From an uncultured Eggerthella sp. (GTDB taxonomy: Bacteria; Actinomycetota; Coriobacteriia; Coriobacteriales; Eggerthellaceae), in the NCBI GenBank assembly GCA_900542525.1, contig UQNZ01000007.1:1-64000 (forward strand): a stretch of 64,000 nt of DNA, written 5' to 3'. Position 1 is the stretch's first letter. Each line of letters begins with the position of its first letter. The notes beneath the pieces are model-generated. The model searched no databases. It had not been told where the DNA came from and saw only the letters and a list, made by a program, of their open reading frames with translations. Shown piece by piece: positions 33,744 to 42,515 of the stretch. Position numbers and translations under genes: made by a program.

Positions 33744-34399
33744 ATCAAGCGCTGGATAGCAGCAGGAATCTGAACAGGTGAATCGACTGTGATGGTTGCA
33801 GCTTCAAGCTCAGACGGATCGCCGTAGCCATACGCGCAACCGACCGATGGAATACCTGCGCGCGTCGCGACCTCGATATCGTGAAAGCGGTCCCCCACCA
33901 TCACCTGCGGATAGGAGTGTCGGTCTGACGTCTGCTGATAGATCTGCCACTTTGGGATAAAACCGAATTCTTCGGCGCAATAGGTGGCAGTGAACAAGTG
34001 GCCGATGCCGAAAATACTCAGGTGAGTATCACAATAGGGTCTACCGCAATTCGAAAGGAAAGCGAGCTCGAAGCCTTGGTCATGAAGATTCTCGAGCGTC
34101 TCTTTAACTCCTGGGAAGAGCGCGCCCTTCCCCGCACGCAGACCCTCATTCATATCGTCCGCGACCATCTTCGCGGCGGTTCGCCACGTTGTTTCGTCGA
34201 TTCCTGGAACAAAGGTGGTCCACATGTCCTCGACTTGCCAACCGAGCCAGCGACAGATCTCGTCATCATGCAGCTCCTGCGGCTCAACGATGCCCTGATC
34301 AACGAGCCATGCATACGCCTTTCGCAGCGCAGGGCTATAGAGCTTCATGCTGTCATGAAGCGTGCCGTCGTAATCGAAGAAAATCGTCCCTTTACTCAT
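33740..34399 (-). CDS. HAD-superfamily phosphatase (phosphoglycolate phosphatase-like)
   Basis: A 219-residue HAD hydrolase with motif I DYDGTLHD (D9 nucleophile and D11 acid/base), motif II in FLSNCG, a lysine near PKWQIY, and motif IV VMVGDRFHDIEVA. The alpha-helical cap (about 18-85) is of the C1 type seen in Gph/PgmB phosphatases. The substrate is unknown. It follows the rib operon on the same strand with a 182-bp gap, so separate transcription is likely. A riboflavin-pathway phosphatase (dephosphorylating the RibD product) would be an attractive role but is not supported beyond proximity. Confidence 0.78.
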   Translation of the reverse strand: MSKGTIFFDYDGTLHDSMKLYSPALRKAYAWLVDQGIVEPQELHDDEICRWLGWQVEDMWTTFVPGIDETTWRTAAKMVADDMNEGLRAGKGALFPGVKETLENLHDQGFELAFLSNCGRPYCDTHLSIFGIGHLFTATYCAEEFGFIPKWQIYQQTSDRHSYPQVMVGDRFHDIEVATRAGIPSVGCAYGYGDPSELEAATITVDSPVQIPAAIQRLI

Positions 34400-34571
34400 A
34401 CCTTAATTTTACTCATTACTTATTAATTGAGACTTACATTGCTGGGAAAATCAGCGAGAAGAAACGAGGGCGAAAGCATGGGCTTGATGCGCGTTCGAGC
34501 GTACCTTGGTACGTGAGCGCAAGCGCATAATGCCTAGGCTTCGGCATCGCGCCTTCGCAGCGCCAACTATA

Positions 34572-34593
34572 AAGTCGATTGTTAAATCGACTT
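34572..34593 (-). terminator. Terminator overlapping the ribH stop codon
   Basis: AAGTCGAT and ATCGACTT (34572-34579 with 34586-34593) form an 8-bp stem that includes the last codons of ribH. It is followed on the minus strand by TATAGTTGG. The T run is poor, so confidence is moderate. The rest of the 182-bp gap contains short palindromes (GTACCTTGGTAC, GCCTAGGC) but no gene. Confidence 0.5.
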
Positions 34594-35043
34594 CAACAAG
34601 TTAACCATCTCAATCGCGCCTGTTGCGCAGTCGAAGCCCTTGTTGCCCGCTTTTGTGCCCGCGCGCTCGATGGCCTGCTCAATGGTGTCCGTGGTCACGA
34701 TGCCGAACATAACCGGAACACCCGTATCAAGCGAAACATGCGCGATACCCTTCGCCGCCTCGTTGCAGACCAGATCGTAATGCGAGGTTGCCCCACGAAT
34801 AACCGCACCCAAGCAGATAACCGCATCGTACTTGCCGCTCTCTGCCATCTTCTTTGCCACCAGCGGAATCTCAAATGCACCGGGCACCCATGCTACATCA
34901 ACGTCTTCCTCTTTTACATCGTGACGAACGAGCGCATCCATCGCTCCCGAGATCAACTTCGAAGTAATGAATTCGTTGAAGCGCGCACCAACAATGCCGA
35001 TCTTCAAACCTTTTGCAATGAGATTTCCTTCGAGTGTGTTCAT
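34582..35043 (-). CDS. ribH: 6,7-dimethyl-8-ribityllumazine synthase
   Basis: RibH condenses the pyrimidine from RibD with dihydroxybutanone phosphate from RibBA. The 153-residue protein has GIVGARFNEFIT (about 20-31), VPGAFEIPL, the catalytic histidine in RGATSHYDLVC, and FGIVTTDTIEQA. The start at 35043 follows GAAAGGA; an upstream in-frame ATG lies inside that binding site. It is last in the rib operon. Confidence 0.97.
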   Translation of the reverse strand: MNTLEGNLIAKGLKIGIVGARFNEFITSKLISGAMDALVRHDVKEEDVDVAWVPGAFEIPLVAKKMAESGKYDAVICLGAVIRGATSHYDLVCNEAAKGIAHVSLDTGVPVMFGIVTTDTIEQAIERAGTKAGNKGFDCATGAIEMVNLLKSI

Positions 35044-35161
35044 ATGATTTCCTTTCATTTGACTGTTCCATCTGTTGCTATGTTTTGCCCGTTCGGGCCG
35101 ATCATCTTGTTCTGGCTCCTTTGCAGCGCCTGATCAAAGCGTGCATGAGCCCCTTCGCTGG

Positions 35162-36364
35162 CTAATTGATGCTCAAGAGATGCCCCATCTTCTCCTGCTT
35201 GGTCTTCAGATAGAAATGGTCATGCTCGGTCGCCGGAATCTGAATCGGGACGCGATCGATGATCTCGAGTCCGAAATCTTTGAGTTGATAGACCTTGTCG
35301 GGGTTATTCGTAAGCAGGCGCATCGTCTTCACGCCCAGGCTTCGCAGGATTTGCGCGCCGATGTAGTATTCACGCATATCGCCTTCGAATCCAAGCGCCA
35401 AATTCGCCTCGAGCGTATCCATGCCCTTGTCCTGCAGTTCATAGGCACGCAGCTTGTTCACAAGACCGATCCCGCGCCCTTCTTGACGCATGTAGAGCAC
35501 GACACCGCGGCCCTCTTCCTCTACCTGACGCATCGCTTGAGCCAGCTGATCGCCACAATCGCAGCGCATCGAACCGAACGCATCGCCAGTCAGGCACTCG
35601 GAATGAACGCGCACGAGCACATCTTCCCCGTTGCCGATATCGCCCTTCACCAGCGCAACGTGATGTTCGCCGTTGAGCTTATTCACGAACACACGTACAC
35701 GGAAGTTGCCATATTTCGTGGGCATATTCGTGTTGGCAATCTCGGTGACGTGATTCTCATTCTTCTTGCGATATTCCTGCAGCGCTTTAATGCTGATGAA
35801 TTTCAGATCGAACTTCTTCGCCAACTCGATAAGCTCGGGCGTGCGCATCATCGTGCCATCGTCGCGCATGATCTCACAGCACAGGCCGCATTCCGAAAGA
35901 CCCGCCAGACGCATGAGGTCGACCGTCGCTTCGGTGTGACCGTTGCGCTCAAGCACGCCGTTCGGTTTTGCCATAAGTGGGAACATATGCCCTGGCCTGC
36001 GAAAATCGGTCGGCTTCGCGTCTGGGTCGACCACCTTGCGCGCTGTAAGACCACGCTCTTCGGCGGAGATGCCCGTAGTGGTATCCACGTGGTCGATCGA
36101 GACCGTGAACGCCGTTTCGTGATTGTCGGTGTTCTCGATGACCATCTGCGGGAACTGCAGCTTCTTACAAAGGTCGATGTTCATGGGCATGCAGATAAGG
36201 CCCTTGCCGTGCACCGCCATGAAGTTCACGTTTTCGGTGGTGGCGAACTCGGCCGCACAGATGAAGTCACCCTCATTCTCGCGATCGGGATCGTCAGTGC
36301 AGAGGATCACCTTGCCTTGACGCAGGTCATCGAGGGCTTCTTCGATGGTATTGAATTCAAACAT
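35162..36364 (-). CDS. ribBA: Bifunctional DHBP synthase / GTP cyclohydrolase II
   Basis: The 400-residue enzyme provides both precursors of riboflavin. The DHBP synthase domain (about 1-200) has DDPDRENEGDF and the RRPGHMFPL motif. The GTP cyclohydrolase II domain (about 205-395) has RVHSECLTGDAFGS followed by MRCDCGDQL, whose cysteines bind zinc, and RQEGRGIGL. The ATG at 36364 follows AAAGGAG; an upstream in-frame ATG is not supported. It lies between ribE and ribH. Confidence 0.97.
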   Translation of the reverse strand: MFEFNTIEEALDDLRQGKVILCTDDPDRENEGDFICAAEFATTENVNFMAVHGKGLICMPMNIDLCKKLQFPQMVIENTDNHETAFTVSIDHVDTTTGISAEERGLTARKVVDPDAKPTDFRRPGHMFPLMAKPNGVLERNGHTEATVDLMRLAGLSECGLCCEIMRDDGTMMRTPELIELAKKFDLKFISIKALQEYRKKNENHVTEIANTNMPTKYGNFRVRVFVNKLNGEHHVALVKGDIGNGEDVLVRVHSECLTGDAFGSMRCDCGDQLAQAMRQVEEEGRGVVLYMRQEGRGIGLVNKLRAYELQDKGMDTLEANLALGFEGDMREYYIGAQILRSLGVKTMRLLTNNPDKVYQLKDFGLEIIDRVPIQIPATEHDHFYLKTKQEKMGHLLSIN

Positions 36365-36407
36365 GCTTGCTCCTTTTTTATCTCGAACGAACGTTATGAC
36401 TTGTTCT

Positions 36408-37067
36408 TTAAAACCCATTCATCAGCAGAAAATCTTTTGTGATACCTTGCGGGGGCTCGGGGGTAGGGTTGCTTGGCGGACCAAGGGAAAGAAGGCGGTC
36501 GACATATTTGCCGATCACGTCGGTTTCCAGGTTGACCTCATCACCCACGCGTTTCTGCGCGAGATTCGTTTCGGCGCGCGTATGCGGAATTACCGAAACG
36601 CTGAACGTATCATCGGTCAGGCGCGCCACGGTCAAACTGATGCCATCGATGGCGATCGAGCCCTTTAAGATGATGTGGCGAAGGATGCTCTGATCAGCGA
36701 CGATGGTAAACCAGACCGCGTTGTCATCTGTTTCGATGCGCGTGATCTTACCCACGCCATCGATGTGGCCTGAAACGATGTGCCCGCCGAAGCGCCCGTT
36801 AGCCGCCATGGCGCGCTCAACATTCACTTTGCTACCCGCATGCAGCGTGCCAAGATCCGAACGATCGAGGGTTTCATGCATGATGTCCGCATCGAAGGTA
36901 CTTGCTGTGAACGCCGTAACGGTCAGGCAGACTCCATTCACCGCGATGCTGTCGCCCAGGTGAACGTCGTCCAAGATCTGCGGTGCTTCGACGGTAATGA
37001 TGGCACTGTGCGCGCCTTTGCGCAGGGCCTTCACGGTGCCCACCGCTTCGATTATTCCGGTAAACAT
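36408..37067 (-). CDS. ribE: Riboflavin synthase alpha chain
   Basis: This 219-residue protein dismutates two lumazines to riboflavin and works as a trimer. It is made of two similar lumazine-binding barrels: MFTGIIEAVGTV starts the first, VNGVCLTV closes its site, and GRFGGHIVSGHIDGVG starts the second. VSVIPHTRAETNL lies near the end. The start at 37067 follows GAGGTG. It overlaps the end of ribD by 16 bp, so translation is probably coupled. Confidence 0.95.
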   Translation of the reverse strand: MFTGIIEAVGTVKALRKGAHSAIITVEAPQILDDVHLGDSIAVNGVCLTVTAFTASTFDADIMHETLDRSDLGTLHAGSKVNVERAMAANGRFGGHIVSGHIDGVGKITRIETDDNAVWFTIVADQSILRHIILKGSIAIDGISLTVARLTDDTFSVSVIPHTRAETNLAQKRVGDEVNLETDVIGKYVDRLLSLGPPSNPTPEPPQGITKDFLLMNGF

Positions 37068-38233
37068 TTCTGCACCTCGCATTCAAGAAGGATGTCTTGG
37101 CCAAGACGTGTGACGGTTGGCGTGCTGCAGTGGATCGCACCCGCAGGCGTTTTAACTCCCAGCCCCTGAACCGGGCTTGGTGCACCGGTACCGCCGAAGA
37201 CTTTCGGGGCGATATAGGCCTGTACGCGGTCGACCAAACCTTGGGAAAAGAACGACCAAAGCAGGGTCGCACCACCCTCAACGATCACTGAATCGATGGA
37301 TTTTTCTTTGCCAAGATAGGCCAGCAGCGCGGGAAGATCGACACGATCATGTTCAGCGGGTTGCACTGCTCCATTTGCTGGCGAAACGAACACCTCGCAA
37401 CCTGCCTCTTCAAGCGCTGCGATGTGTTCGGCGGGGGCTTGCGCTGCTACCGCAATCAGTGTCGGAATCTCGCACGCTGTTTGCACAAGCTTCGAAGTGA
37501 GCGGCGTGCGCGCCGAAGAGTCAATCACCACACGCAAGGGGTTCTTCGTCTCCTGGTCAGGAATACGGCTCGTGAGCTCAGGATCGTCTGCCAGCACGGT
37601 TCCGATACCGACCATGATCGCCGCATAGCGATGGCGATCCTCATGAACCCTCTTACGCGCCGCTTCGGAAGTGATCCAGCGCGATGCGCCTGTCCTGGTT
37701 GCGATCTTGCCATCAAGCGTCATCGCGTACTTTGCGATGACCTGCGGTAAACCGTTTTGAATGTAGTGGAAGAATACTTCGTTGATCGCGCGGCATTCGT
37801 CCAAAAGCACGCCTTCAACAACCTCGATACCTGCTTCGCGCAGAACCTCGAAGCCTTTGCCTGCCACCAGCGGATTAGGATCAGGCGCACCCACCACCAC
37901 GCGTGTGATGCCCGCCTCGATGATAGCCTCCGTACAGGGCGGTGTCTTTCCCCAGTGGCAACACGGCTCGAGCGTCACGTAGATAGTGGCACCACGCGGG
38001 TCTTCCACACAATGCGCCAGCGCCTCGCGTTCGGCGTGCAGCTTGCCGTAGGCCGCGTGCCAACCCTCGCCGATGATGCCACCGTCCTTCACGATAACGG
38101 CTCCTACCTGAGGATTAGGGTTGGTCCATCCAGCACCGCGCGCCGCCAGCTCAAGCGCCCGCGCCATATAACGCTCGTGCTCGCTCGCACCCTGCGTACC
38201 TTCACTGGTTGTATCCGCTGGAAACGCGCTCAT
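37052..38233 (-). CDS. ribD: Bifunctional riboflavin deaminase/reductase RibD
   Basis: RibD performs the second and third steps of riboflavin synthesis. The 393-residue protein has an N-terminal cytidine-deaminase-like domain (residues 20-145) with HAEREAL and EPCCHWGKTPPC as zinc and catalytic motifs. A C-terminal NADPH reductase domain has YAMTLDGKIATRTGAS and VEGGATLLWSFF. The ATG at 38233 follows AGGGAGGTG. It is the first gene of the rib operon, 138 bp after the FMN-riboswitch terminator. Confidence 0.95.
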   Translation of the reverse strand: MSAFPADTTSEGTQGASEHERYMARALELAARGAGWTNPNPQVGAVIVKDGGIIGEGWHAAYGKLHAEREALAHCVEDPRGATIYVTLEPCCHWGKTPPCTEAIIEAGITRVVVGAPDPNPLVAGKGFEVLREAGIEVVEGVLLDECRAINEVFFHYIQNGLPQVIAKYAMTLDGKIATRTGASRWITSEAARKRVHEDRHRYAAIMVGIGTVLADDPELTSRIPDQETKNPLRVVIDSSARTPLTSKLVQTACEIPTLIAVAAQAPAEHIAALEEAGCEVFVSPANGAVQPAEHDRVDLPALLAYLGKEKSIDSVIVEGGATLLWSFFSQGLVDRVQAYIAPKVFGGTGAPSPVQGLGVKTPAGAIHCSTPTVTRLGQDILLECEVQKCLPE

Positions 38234-38370
38234 CAAAAACACCTCCCTATCTCAACAGTCTCTTACGTGTTGCCTCGGCCTCGATCGGCCGAGCTCTTCA
38301 GAGCTGCTGACACAAGAAGGTGTCGTACATAATCGCGTGTTGCCTATCCGCTCGCGTCACAAGCGCCGCA

Positions 38371-38402
38371 ATAAAAAACCCTGAAACATAGCGTTCCAGG
38401 GC
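38371..38402 (-). terminator. Terminator (expression platform) of the FMN riboswitch
   Basis: CCCTG..AAC and GTT..CAGGG (38379-38387 with 38393-38401) form a stem followed on the minus strand by TTTTTT. It lies directly downstream of the FMN aptamer and before ribD, the normal place for FMN-controlled attenuation. Confidence 0.85.
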
Positions 38403-38427
38403 ATATGACCACAACGATACAGCGATC

Positions 38428-38555
38428 GATCTTCTTCCATCCAGACTGTACTGTCGGTTCCGGAATTTCACCGAATCAGCCTTGCTGGGCTTGCGCCGAA
38501 CAAGGGTCGCGGACTGTTACCGCCGGTCGGGAATTTCACCCTGCCCTGAAGATTT
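38428..38555 (-). promoter_or_regulatory. FMN riboswitch (RFN element)
   Basis: On the minus strand, the RFN blocks occur in order: ATCTTCAGGGCAGGGTGAAA, then CCGACCGGCGGTAACAG, GTCCGCGACCC, then GATTCGGTGAAATTCCG, GAACCGACAGTACAGTC and TGGATGGAAGAAGATC. All conserved junction segments are present, and the P1 helix closes between both ends. When FMN binds, the terminator at 38371-38402 forms and ribDE-ribBA-ribH transcription stops. Confidence 0.96.
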
Positions 38556-38575
38556 ATTTTGTTTTGCTTTACCAA

Positions 38576-38603
38576 ACTATAGCGTAAGCATCCTATTCGT
38601 CAA
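38576..38603 (-). promoter_or_regulatory. Promoter of the rib operon
   Basis: On the minus strand, TTGACG (38598-38603) and TATAGT (38576-38581) are 16 bp apart. Transcription would begin about 15 bp before the FMN aptamer. Confidence 0.75.
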
Positions 38604-38723
38604 TACTCACGCCCGAAGATTACGATGATAACACTTTGCAAACTTGTTTTCGGGGCGCGAAGGCGGGCTAAAGGATGGTGCTACCATTCATTTATGACCG
38701 ATAACCTCTTGTTAGGAGAAAAC

Positions 38724-39140
38724 ATGGAACCAAAAGAACAACTTGCTGAAGTGCTGAACAACACCGCGCTCATCGCGCTTGCTACCTCCGTGGAAGACAA
38801 GCCGAACGTGCGCATCCTGGACATCTTCTTCGACGAGAAGCGCAATGTGGTGATCTTCCCTACCTCATCGCTCTCGCGCAAAGTCAAAGAGCTTGAGGCA
38901 AATGATACTGTCGCTTTCACCACCATCCCACAAGGCCCAGGACCGGTGGTGCGCGTGCAGAACGCTACCGTTTCCAAGAGCGATTGGTCGATCGACGAGA
39001 TCAAGGATACGCTCATCGCGCATCGTCCAGGATTTGAGATGATGCTCAAGGGCTTTGGCGAGAATGTCGCTGTCTACGAGATCTTCTTCACTCAGGCCGT
39101 CATCGCCGAGAAGGGTCAGAAGACCATCGTCGAGCTGTAA
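38724..39140 (+). CDS. Pyridoxamine 5'-phosphate oxidase-like FMN-binding split-barrel protein
   Basis: A 138-residue protein of the flavin-reductase-like split-barrel fold: MEPKEQLAEVLNNTALIALAT, then KPNVRILDIFFDEKRNVVIFPT and VKELEANDTVAFTTIP. Members bind FMN or F420/heme and include small redox and detoxifying enzymes; the reaction is not predictable. The ATG at 38724 follows TTAGGAG. It is divergent from the rib operon, with a terminator 31 bp after its stop, so it is monocistronic. The neighbourhood with flavin synthesis fits FMN use. Confidence 0.72.
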   Translation: MEPKEQLAEVLNNTALIALATSVEDKPNVRILDIFFDEKRNVVIFPTSSLSRKVKELEANDTVAFTTIPQGPGPVVRVQNATVSKSDWSIDEIKDTLIAHRPGFEMMLKGFGENVAVYEIFFTQAVIAEKGQKTIVEL

Positions 39141-39171
39141 GCTTTAAAACCTGCACTTTTACCATAAAGCT

Positions 39172-39210
39172 AAAAGAGAGACTCGCAACAATGCGGGTCT
39201 CTCTTTTGTT
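39172..39210 (+). terminator. Terminator after the split-barrel gene
   Basis: AAAAGAGAGAC..CGCA and TGCG..GTCTCTCTTTT (39172-39207) form a very long hairpin of about 15 pairs, with T-rich sequence on the plus strand. It is symmetric enough to work in both directions. Confidence 0.88.
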
Positions 39211-39270
39211 CAAGAATGCAGCTCTGTATACGATCTAGCTCATCTTTGGTGCTGGCACTTTGTGTTAGGT

Positions 39271-39300
39271 ACAAAAAAACGACCCGCAAGCGCGGGCCGT
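39271..39300 (-). terminator. Terminator of the por operon
   Basis: ACGACCCGC and GCGGGCCGT (39279-39287 with 39292-39300) form a stem with one wobble pair, followed on the minus strand by seven T. It lies 52 bp after the porB stop. Confidence 0.9.
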
Positions 39301-39352
39301 TCTGATGCATAAGCATGGTGCGAATAAATCATTCGCTGGTTGAAAACCAAAC

Positions 39353-40312
39353 CTACTCGATCGGGCTGGTGAGATCCTTCGAACCCTCAACACGACCCTC
39401 GAGATACTTCCAGTAGTTATCAACATCGTTCTGGATCTCTTCGAGGATGTGCTCGTTGCCGGGCTTGAAGAGATGCTTGAAGCGACCCTGCGGCTTCAGG
39501 AAGTCTGCAACAGGAATGAGGTTCTTCTCGCGAACCGGGGTGAGCTTCCAAACACCATTCTCGACCTCGAACAGCGGCCAGAACTTAGAGTTCACTGCCA
39601 GGCGGCAGATCTCAGCCGTGTCAGCCGAACCGATACGCCAACCACGAGGGCAGGGAGCGAGGATGTTCAGGAAAGCAGGGCCGTCAACCGCAATAGCCTT
39701 CTCAGCCTTGTTGACCAGGTCGCGCCAGTTGCCAACCGTTGCCTGAGCAACGTAAGGCACACCATGAGCCGCGATGATAGAGGTAAGGTCCTTGCGAACC
39801 TGGGCCTTACCCTGCTCAACCTTGCCGACTTCAGAGGTGGTTGCCCATGCACCCTTCGGCGTAGCGGATGAACGCTGGATACCGGTGTTCATGTAAGCGC
39901 CGTTGTCGTAGCAGACATACACAACGTCCTGGCCACGCTCCATCGCGCCGGACAGAGACTGAAGACCGATGTCATACGTGCCACCGTCGCCGCCGAACGC
40001 AACGAACTTGATCTTGCGATCGGCCGGAATCTTGCCTGCGCGCTGGAGACCCTTGTAAGCAGCCTCAACACCAGAGATAGTAGCGCCTGCATTTGCGAAC
40101 GCATTGTGAATGAACGGAACGTTCCATGCGTTATCAGGGAAGATGGTGGTAGAAACTTCTAAACAACCCGTAGCACTTGCGCACACTACGTCGTAATCGT
40201 TAGAGCCCATGAGCACCTGGCGAACCGCCATGGATGCGCCGCAACCGCCGCAAAGACGATGACCTGGAGCCAACTCATCGGGGCGAGCAGATAATTCTTT
40301 GATATTAGCCAT
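39353..40312 (-). CDS. porB: Pyruvate/2-oxoacid:ferredoxin oxidoreductase, beta subunit
   Basis: The 319-residue TPP- and Fe-S-binding subunit carries out the decarboxylation of pyruvate or another 2-oxoacid to acyl-CoA. HRLCGGCGASMAVRQ near the N-terminus supplies cluster cysteines. The thiamine diphosphate site is GGDGGTYDIGLQS and YDNGAYMNTGIQRS. A further conserved cysteine lies in LAPCPRGWRIG. It is the last gene of porC-porD-porA-porB; pyruvate is the most likely substrate for this subunit set, but 2-oxoisovalerate or 2-oxoglutarate are not excluded. Electrons go to ferredoxin. Confidence 0.92.
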   Translation of the reverse strand: MANIKELSARPDELAPGHRLCGGCGASMAVRQVLMGSNDYDVVCASATGCLEVSTTIFPDNAWNVPFIHNAFANAGATISGVEAAYKGLQRAGKIPADRKIKFVAFGGDGGTYDIGLQSLSGAMERGQDVVYVCYDNGAYMNTGIQRSSATPKGAWATTSEVGKVEQGKAQVRKDLTSIIAAHGVPYVAQATVGNWRDLVNKAEKAIAVDGPAFLNILAPCPRGWRIGSADTAEICRLAVNSKFWPLFEVENGVWKLTPVREKNLIPVADFLKPQGRFKHLFKPGNEHILEEIQNDVDNYWKYLEGRVEGSKDLTSPIE

Positions 40313-40326
40313 TTTATGCCCCTTTC

Positions 40327-41502
40327 TTATTCTTCGACACCCAGGTAGGTAAGCGAGCTGTTGCCGCCCTGCTCAAGCTCGGTATAAACCTGCTTGATCT
40401 GGTCGAGCGTGATATCAGCACCGCCAAGACCTGCGATGTAATCAGAAACCGGAATGTTCAAGCCTGCACGATAGAGCGCGTTGCGCACCTCAAGTGCGAG
40501 CGGAGCAGACGGCGAACCAAAGGAATCGCTGCGGTCGATGACCGCGATGCCCTTTGCGTTCTTGCACGCCTCTGCGATCTGCTTCTCAGGGAACGGACGG
40601 AAGACGCGCGGACGAACAACGCCGACCTTCTTGCCTTCTTCACGAAGCTTGCGTGCCTCGAAGCGAACGTTACCTGCATTGGAGCCCAGGCAAACCACGA
40701 TGTAATCTGCATCTTCACAGCCCCAGCAATCAACGAGATCGAACGGACGACCCGTGATCTCTGCCCATTCCTTGCCATGCTTTTCGATGATGTCGATCGA
40801 ATTGGTAATGACACCACGTTCGATGCACTTCATCTTCATGTAGTCAGGACCAAGCGTCGCGAACATGCCATGACCAACCGGATGCTCAGTATCGAGCAGC
40901 GGATAGAGTGGCTTGTAATCGCCCACGAACTTCTCGACCGTTTCGTCGTCTTCCATCACGCACACGTCCATGGCGTGGGTGGTAACGAAACCATCGAGCG
41001 AGGTGATGACTGGAAGCAGCACGTTAGGATCTTCAGCAACACGGAATGCAAGGATCGTGTTGTCATAAGCTTCCTGAGCAGTCTCAGCGAAGAACATGAT
41101 CCAACCTGCATCGCGCGCACCCATAACGTCAGAATGGTCTCCATGGATGTTGATAGGGGCAGAGATGGCGCGGTTCGCGTTAGCCATAACGATGGGGCAA
41201 CGCATACCGGAAGCGATGTGAAGTTCCTCCCACATGTAAGCCAAACCCTGAGAGCTGGTTGCGGTTGCAACACGTGCACCTGCAGCGGAAGCGCCGATGC
41301 AAGCAGAGAGTGCTGAATGCTCAGATTCGACCGGAACATATTCGGTGTGAACACGGCCGTCTGCTACGAATTTATCGTACGTTTCGACGATGGTGGTCTG
41401 AGGAGTAATAGGATAGGCTGCCATAACGTCTGGCTTTGCCTGGCGGATAGCCTCAGCGACCATCTGATTGCCGGTAGCGGAGAATGGTTTCTTTTCAGCC
41501 AT
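40327..41502 (-). CDS. porA: Pyruvate/2-oxoacid:ferredoxin oxidoreductase, alpha subunit
   Basis: The 391-residue subunit has the pyrimidine-binding domain of TPP enzymes: GNQMVAEAIRQAKPDVMAAY, PITPQTTIVE, VESEHSALSACIGASAAGAR and TATSSQGLAYMWEELHIASG. The C-terminal transketolase-like domain has VGVVRPRVFRPFPEKQI. It pairs with PorB 14 bp downstream to form the active site. The ATG at 41502 is 3 bp past the porD stop. Confidence 0.93.
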   Translation of the reverse strand: MAEKKPFSATGNQMVAEAIRQAKPDVMAAYPITPQTTIVETYDKFVADGRVHTEYVPVESEHSALSACIGASAAGARVATATSSQGLAYMWEELHIASGMRCPIVMANANRAISAPINIHGDHSDVMGARDAGWIMFFAETAQEAYDNTILAFRVAEDPNVLLPVITSLDGFVTTHAMDVCVMEDDETVEKFVGDYKPLYPLLDTEHPVGHGMFATLGPDYMKMKCIERGVITNSIDIIEKHGKEWAEITGRPFDLVDCWGCEDADYIVVCLGSNAGNVRFEARKLREEGKKVGVVRPRVFRPFPEKQIAEACKNAKGIAVIDRSDSFGSPSAPLALEVRNALYRAGLNIPVSDYIAGLGGADITLDQIKQVYTELEQGGNSSLTYLGVEE

Positions 41503-41505
41503 GGT

Positions 41506-41865
41506 TTACTCCCCTTCCTTCTCTTGTGCCTGAGCTTCTGCCTCAGAGATGAGCGTGAGCGCATCGAACTTGCATTCATTCACGCAAACGCCGCAGCCCT
41601 TGCAGTGGAACAGGTCGATGCCGGTCATTTCGCCATCTTTGACTTCGATGGATGAATCTGGGCAGTAGACCCAGCAGAGCATGCAGTTGGTGCAAGCTTC
41701 GCTATCCCAGATCGGACGCATGGAGCGCCAGCCACCGGTGTAGCAATTAACCGAAGTGCCAGGGTTCGGGCAGACATAGCCTTCGGGATAATCAGAGAGC
41801 TTCCAGTTATCGAAGCCATCATAGTCGAACCCAGCGGTGCCGCTGTAAGAGATCTGATCTGCCAT
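41506..41865 (-). CDS. porD: Pyruvate/2-oxoacid:ferredoxin oxidoreductase, delta (ferredoxin) subunit
   Basis: The 119-residue protein carries two [4Fe-4S] clusters, bound by CTNCMLCWVYCP and CKGCGVCVNEC near residues 58-105. The N-terminal 45 residues (rich in Tyr, Gly and Asp) pack against the other subunits in the family. It relays electrons from the active site to external ferredoxin. Its start overlaps the porC stop by 1 bp. Confidence 0.93.
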   Translation of the reverse strand: MADQISYSGTAGFDYDGFDNWKLSDYPEGYVCPNPGTSVNCYTGGWRSMRPIWDSEACTNCMLCWVYCPDSSIEVKDGEMTGIDLFHCKGCGVCVNECKFDALTLISEAEAQAQEKEGE

Positions 41866-42437
41866 TATTCCTGCACCTCCTCATATGCGCGATCGGCGGA
41901 CTCGAGGTTTGCGTCGATCATCTCTTGGCTGAATTTCTTGCCAAACGTGATGACGAGACGCTCTTTCACGAGGTCGATCGGGAACAAGCCAGCAACCTTA
42001 GCGAGCGCGCCAACGATAGGAGTGTTCGGCATGTCCTTCTTGATGGTTGCCAGTGCGATGCCCGTTGCATCGACAGTGGCAACACGCATGGAAGCAGGAG
42101 CGTTCACTGCGGCGCGCGCTTCTGCGGGGGTCATGGTGGTGTTGAAGATGATGATGCCGTCTTCAGGCATACCTTCCGTTACATTGGTCGAAGCGAGCAA
42201 CGTTTCGTCCAAGACGATGACGATGTCCGGATTCAAGATGTTGTTATGGACTTCAATGGGCTCGCTCGACACGCGGGTGTAAGCCTTCAGGGGTGCACCC
42301 GTACGCTCAGGACCATATTCAGGCATTGCCTGGATAAAGTTGCCCTGCAACATTGCCGTATCTGCAACGAGCTTCGCCGCCGTTACCGCGCCTTGACCAG
42401 CGCGTGCATGCCAGCGAATTTCGGTCAGCTGTGACAT
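41865..42437 (-). CDS. porC: Pyruvate/2-oxoacid:ferredoxin oxidoreductase, gamma subunit
   Basis: The 190-residue subunit begins EIRWHARAGQGAVTAAKLVADTA as normal for PorC, then MPEYGPERTGAP and IVVLDET-like segments of the CoA-binding domain. It is the first gene of the four-gene por operon, and GAGAGGAGAGGT lies just before its ATG. Confidence 0.93.
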   Translation of the reverse strand: MSQLTEIRWHARAGQGAVTAAKLVADTAMLQGNFIQAMPEYGPERTGAPLKAYTRVSSEPIEVHNNILNPDIVIVLDETLLASTNVTEGMPEDGIIIFNTTMTPAEARAAVNAPASMRVATVDATGIALATIKKDMPNTPIVGALAKVAGLFPIDLVKERLVITFGKKFSQEMIDANLESADRAYEEVQE

Positions 42438-42487
42438 ACCTCTCCTCTCAACTTAGGCTGCGCTAAAATACGCTTCCTCATTGTAAC

Positions 42488-42515
42488 AACGAACCCCCAG
42501 ACCGAAGGGTTCGTT
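42488..42515 (-). terminator. Candidate terminator after the GT-C-like gene
   Basis: AACGAACCC and GGGTTCGTT (42488-42496 with 42507-42515) form a 9-bp stem, followed on the minus strand by GTTACAATG. The T run is weak. The rest of the 245-bp gap up to porC shows no gene. Confidence 0.5.

Noticed and set aside
33740..34399. Assigning the HAD phosphatase to riboflavin synthesis
   Set aside because: Closeness to ribH is suggestive only; the gap of 182 bp and generic HAD motifs do not support it.
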